Source of the DNA: Promethearchaeota archaeon
GTDB taxonomy: Archaea > Asgardarchaeota > Lokiarchaeia > Sigynarchaeales > SOKP01
Reading direction: 5' to 3'
DNA: 6,492 nt
NCBI GenBank assembly: GCA_019057975.1
Contig: JAHLWJ010000260.1
Span: 1-6,492, forward strand
The notes beneath the pieces were generated by a model, which saw nothing but the letters and a program-made list of their open reading frames with translations, did not search any database and was not told the DNA's origin. Position 1 is the stretch's first letter. Each line of letters begins with the position of its first letter. Positions 5,896 to 6,492 of the stretch are shown piece by piece. The position numbers and the translations under genes were made by a program.

Positions 5896-5900
5896 GAAGG
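5896..5900 (+). promoter_or_regulatory. Ribosome binding site GAAGG that decides the GTPase start
   Basis: GAAGG (GAAGGT with the next base) differs from the archaeal GGAGGT by one base. It touches the TTG at 5901 but stands 9 bases before the TTG at 5910, a normal spacing, which favours 5910. It is the clearest Shine-Dalgarno-like site in the window. A three-codon frame ATG AAA TAG at 5888-5896 ends on its first base. Confidence 0.5.
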
Positions 5901-5909
5901 TTGAGTCAT

Positions 5910-6461
5910 TTGAGTGATGCTTTCAAATTCAAGATTGTAATAGTAGGCAATAGTGCTGTCGGGAAAACTTCCCTAATTAAAAGATATACAACAGACTCAT
6001 TTGAAAAAGATTATATTTCAACTTTAGGTATGCAGTTTTCGAAATATGAAGAGCATGTTGCAGGGGACAAGGTAGAGTTATTTCTGTGGGACCTCGCGGG
6101 TCAAGAATCGTTTAGCACTCTACGTGACAGGTTTTATACAGGAAGCAGTGGTGCTATTGTTGTTTTTTCTCTTTCTCCTGAAGAAATTGAAACTTACGGT
6201 CATGTTACTAAATGGCTCTCGGATATAAAAGAAGCATGTGGGAATATTCCTACTATATTATTTGGAAATAAAGCTGATTTAGTTGACCAAAATGCATTAG
6301 CTACAAGCCCAAATTATGCAACTTCAGATGTTCATGTAAAGAAATTTGCTCAAGATCATAAAATTATTGAATATTATAAAACAAGTGCGCTAACAGGTCA
6401 AGATGTAAAAGGAGCATTTCAAGCATTAGTATTCAAATTATATCAACGAGCTTCAATATGA
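5910..6461 (+). CDS. Rab/Ras-like small GTPase without lipidation motif
   Basis: A single-domain small GTPase, 183 residues from TTG 5910 (186 from TTG 5901). G1 is GNSAVGKTS (13-21), G2 T38 in STLGMQF, G3 WDLAGQES (60-67) with Q65 at the catalytic Gln61 position of Ras, G4 NKAD (120-123) and G5 TSAL (158-161). WDLAGQESF followed by RDRFYTGSSGAIVVF resembles the Rab family signatures. GTP binding and hydrolysis should be intact. The C-terminus ends LYQRASI: no cysteine for prenylation and no membrane anchor, so any membrane contact must go through partners. Compared with eukaryotic Rabs there is a small insertion (about 127-142) between G4 and G5. No in-frame ATG exists after the stop at 5889-5891, so a TTG start is required. 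Such GTPases are abundant in Asgard archaea; the exact role is unknown. Confidence 0.92.
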   Translation: MSDAFKFKIVIVGNSAVGKTSLIKRYTTDSFEKDYISTLGMQFSKYEEHVAGDKVELFLWDLAGQESFSTLRDRFYTGSSGAIVVFSLSPEEIETYGHVTKWLSDIKEACGNIPTILFGNKADLVDQNALATSPNYATSDVHVKKFAQDHKIIEYYKTSALTGQDVKGAFQALVFKLYQRASI

Positions 6462-6492
6462 ATTTCTTCCTATATTCCGCTTTAGTAGTTAT
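6458..6492 (+). CDS. Possible start of a downstream gene overlapping the GTPase stop
   Basis: An ATG at 6458 overlaps the GTPase stop TGA as ATGA, the classic layout for coupled translation. Eleven codons stay open to the window edge and read MNFFLYSALVV, hydrophobic like the start of a membrane or secreted protein. Thirty-five bases are too few to prove a gene, and there is no separate Shine-Dalgarno site. Confidence 0.2.
   Translation, partial: MNFFLYSALVV

Larger units (their letters stand above)
5549..5900. other. 352 bp region without a gene between divergent genes
   Basis: I see no supported gene on either strand. On the minus side TTATTAAATTAT near 5583-5594 could be a TATA element for the membrane protein gene; TTATAAAAG at 5561-5569 matches better but would start transcription inside the coding region. 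A 7 bp stem, CTTTTCT (5627-5633) with AGAAAAG (5644-5650), and a 5 bp stem AATCA-TTCG-TGATT (5821-5834) are weak hairpins. A G-rich island at 5707-5747 carries two similar dyads, listed separately. The region is long for this compact window and so may hold regulatory sites or an unrecognised small RNA. Confidence 0.5.

Overview
The window is AT-rich (about 30% GC by eye) and reads as archaeal, most likely from an Asgard archaeon (Lokiarchaeia-like). Three points support this: an archaeal-type Taw1 (wyosine tRNA modification), archaeal-style TATA elements with few Shine-Dalgarno sites, and a Rab-like small GTPase with eukaryote-type G motifs but no prenylation cysteines. The lineage is an inference from gene content; no rRNA or marker gene is present to prove it.

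Layout from left to right. The 5' end of an unrecognised minus-strand gene (1-162) faces away from taw1 (344-1636), and an AT-rich promoter region lies between them. Taw1 carries an insertion of roughly 75-90 residues that looks like a winged helix. Next is thrH (1729-2343), a HAD-family phosphoserine phosphatase/homoserine phosphotransferase. It converges on the GTPase gene engB (2347-2973, minus) with only 3 bp between them. Upstream of engB on the same strand is an unrecognised acidic protein (3004-3888) with a duplicated helical motif; the two may be co-transcribed, but engB also has a candidate promoter of its own. A second, unrelated HAD phosphatase (3980-4693, plus) diverges from the acidic gene and converges, across a 219 bp terminator region, on a four-helix membrane protein with a C-terminal zinc ribbon (4913-5548, minus). 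A 352 bp region without a gene separates that gene from the divergent Rab-like GTPase (TTG start, about 5910-6461). The GTPase stop codon overlaps a possible ATG of a further gene that leaves the window.

The genes do not form one obvious pathway. They are mostly housekeeping (tRNA modification, ribosome assembly, serine/threonine metabolism, phosphate-ester clean-up) plus lineage-specific proteins. The least conventional elements are the winged-helix-like insertion in Taw1, the duplicated acidic motif in the 294-residue protein, and the GTPase with its non-ATG start and possible coupled downstream gene. No tRNA, rRNA, CRISPR array, insertion sequence or integrase was seen.
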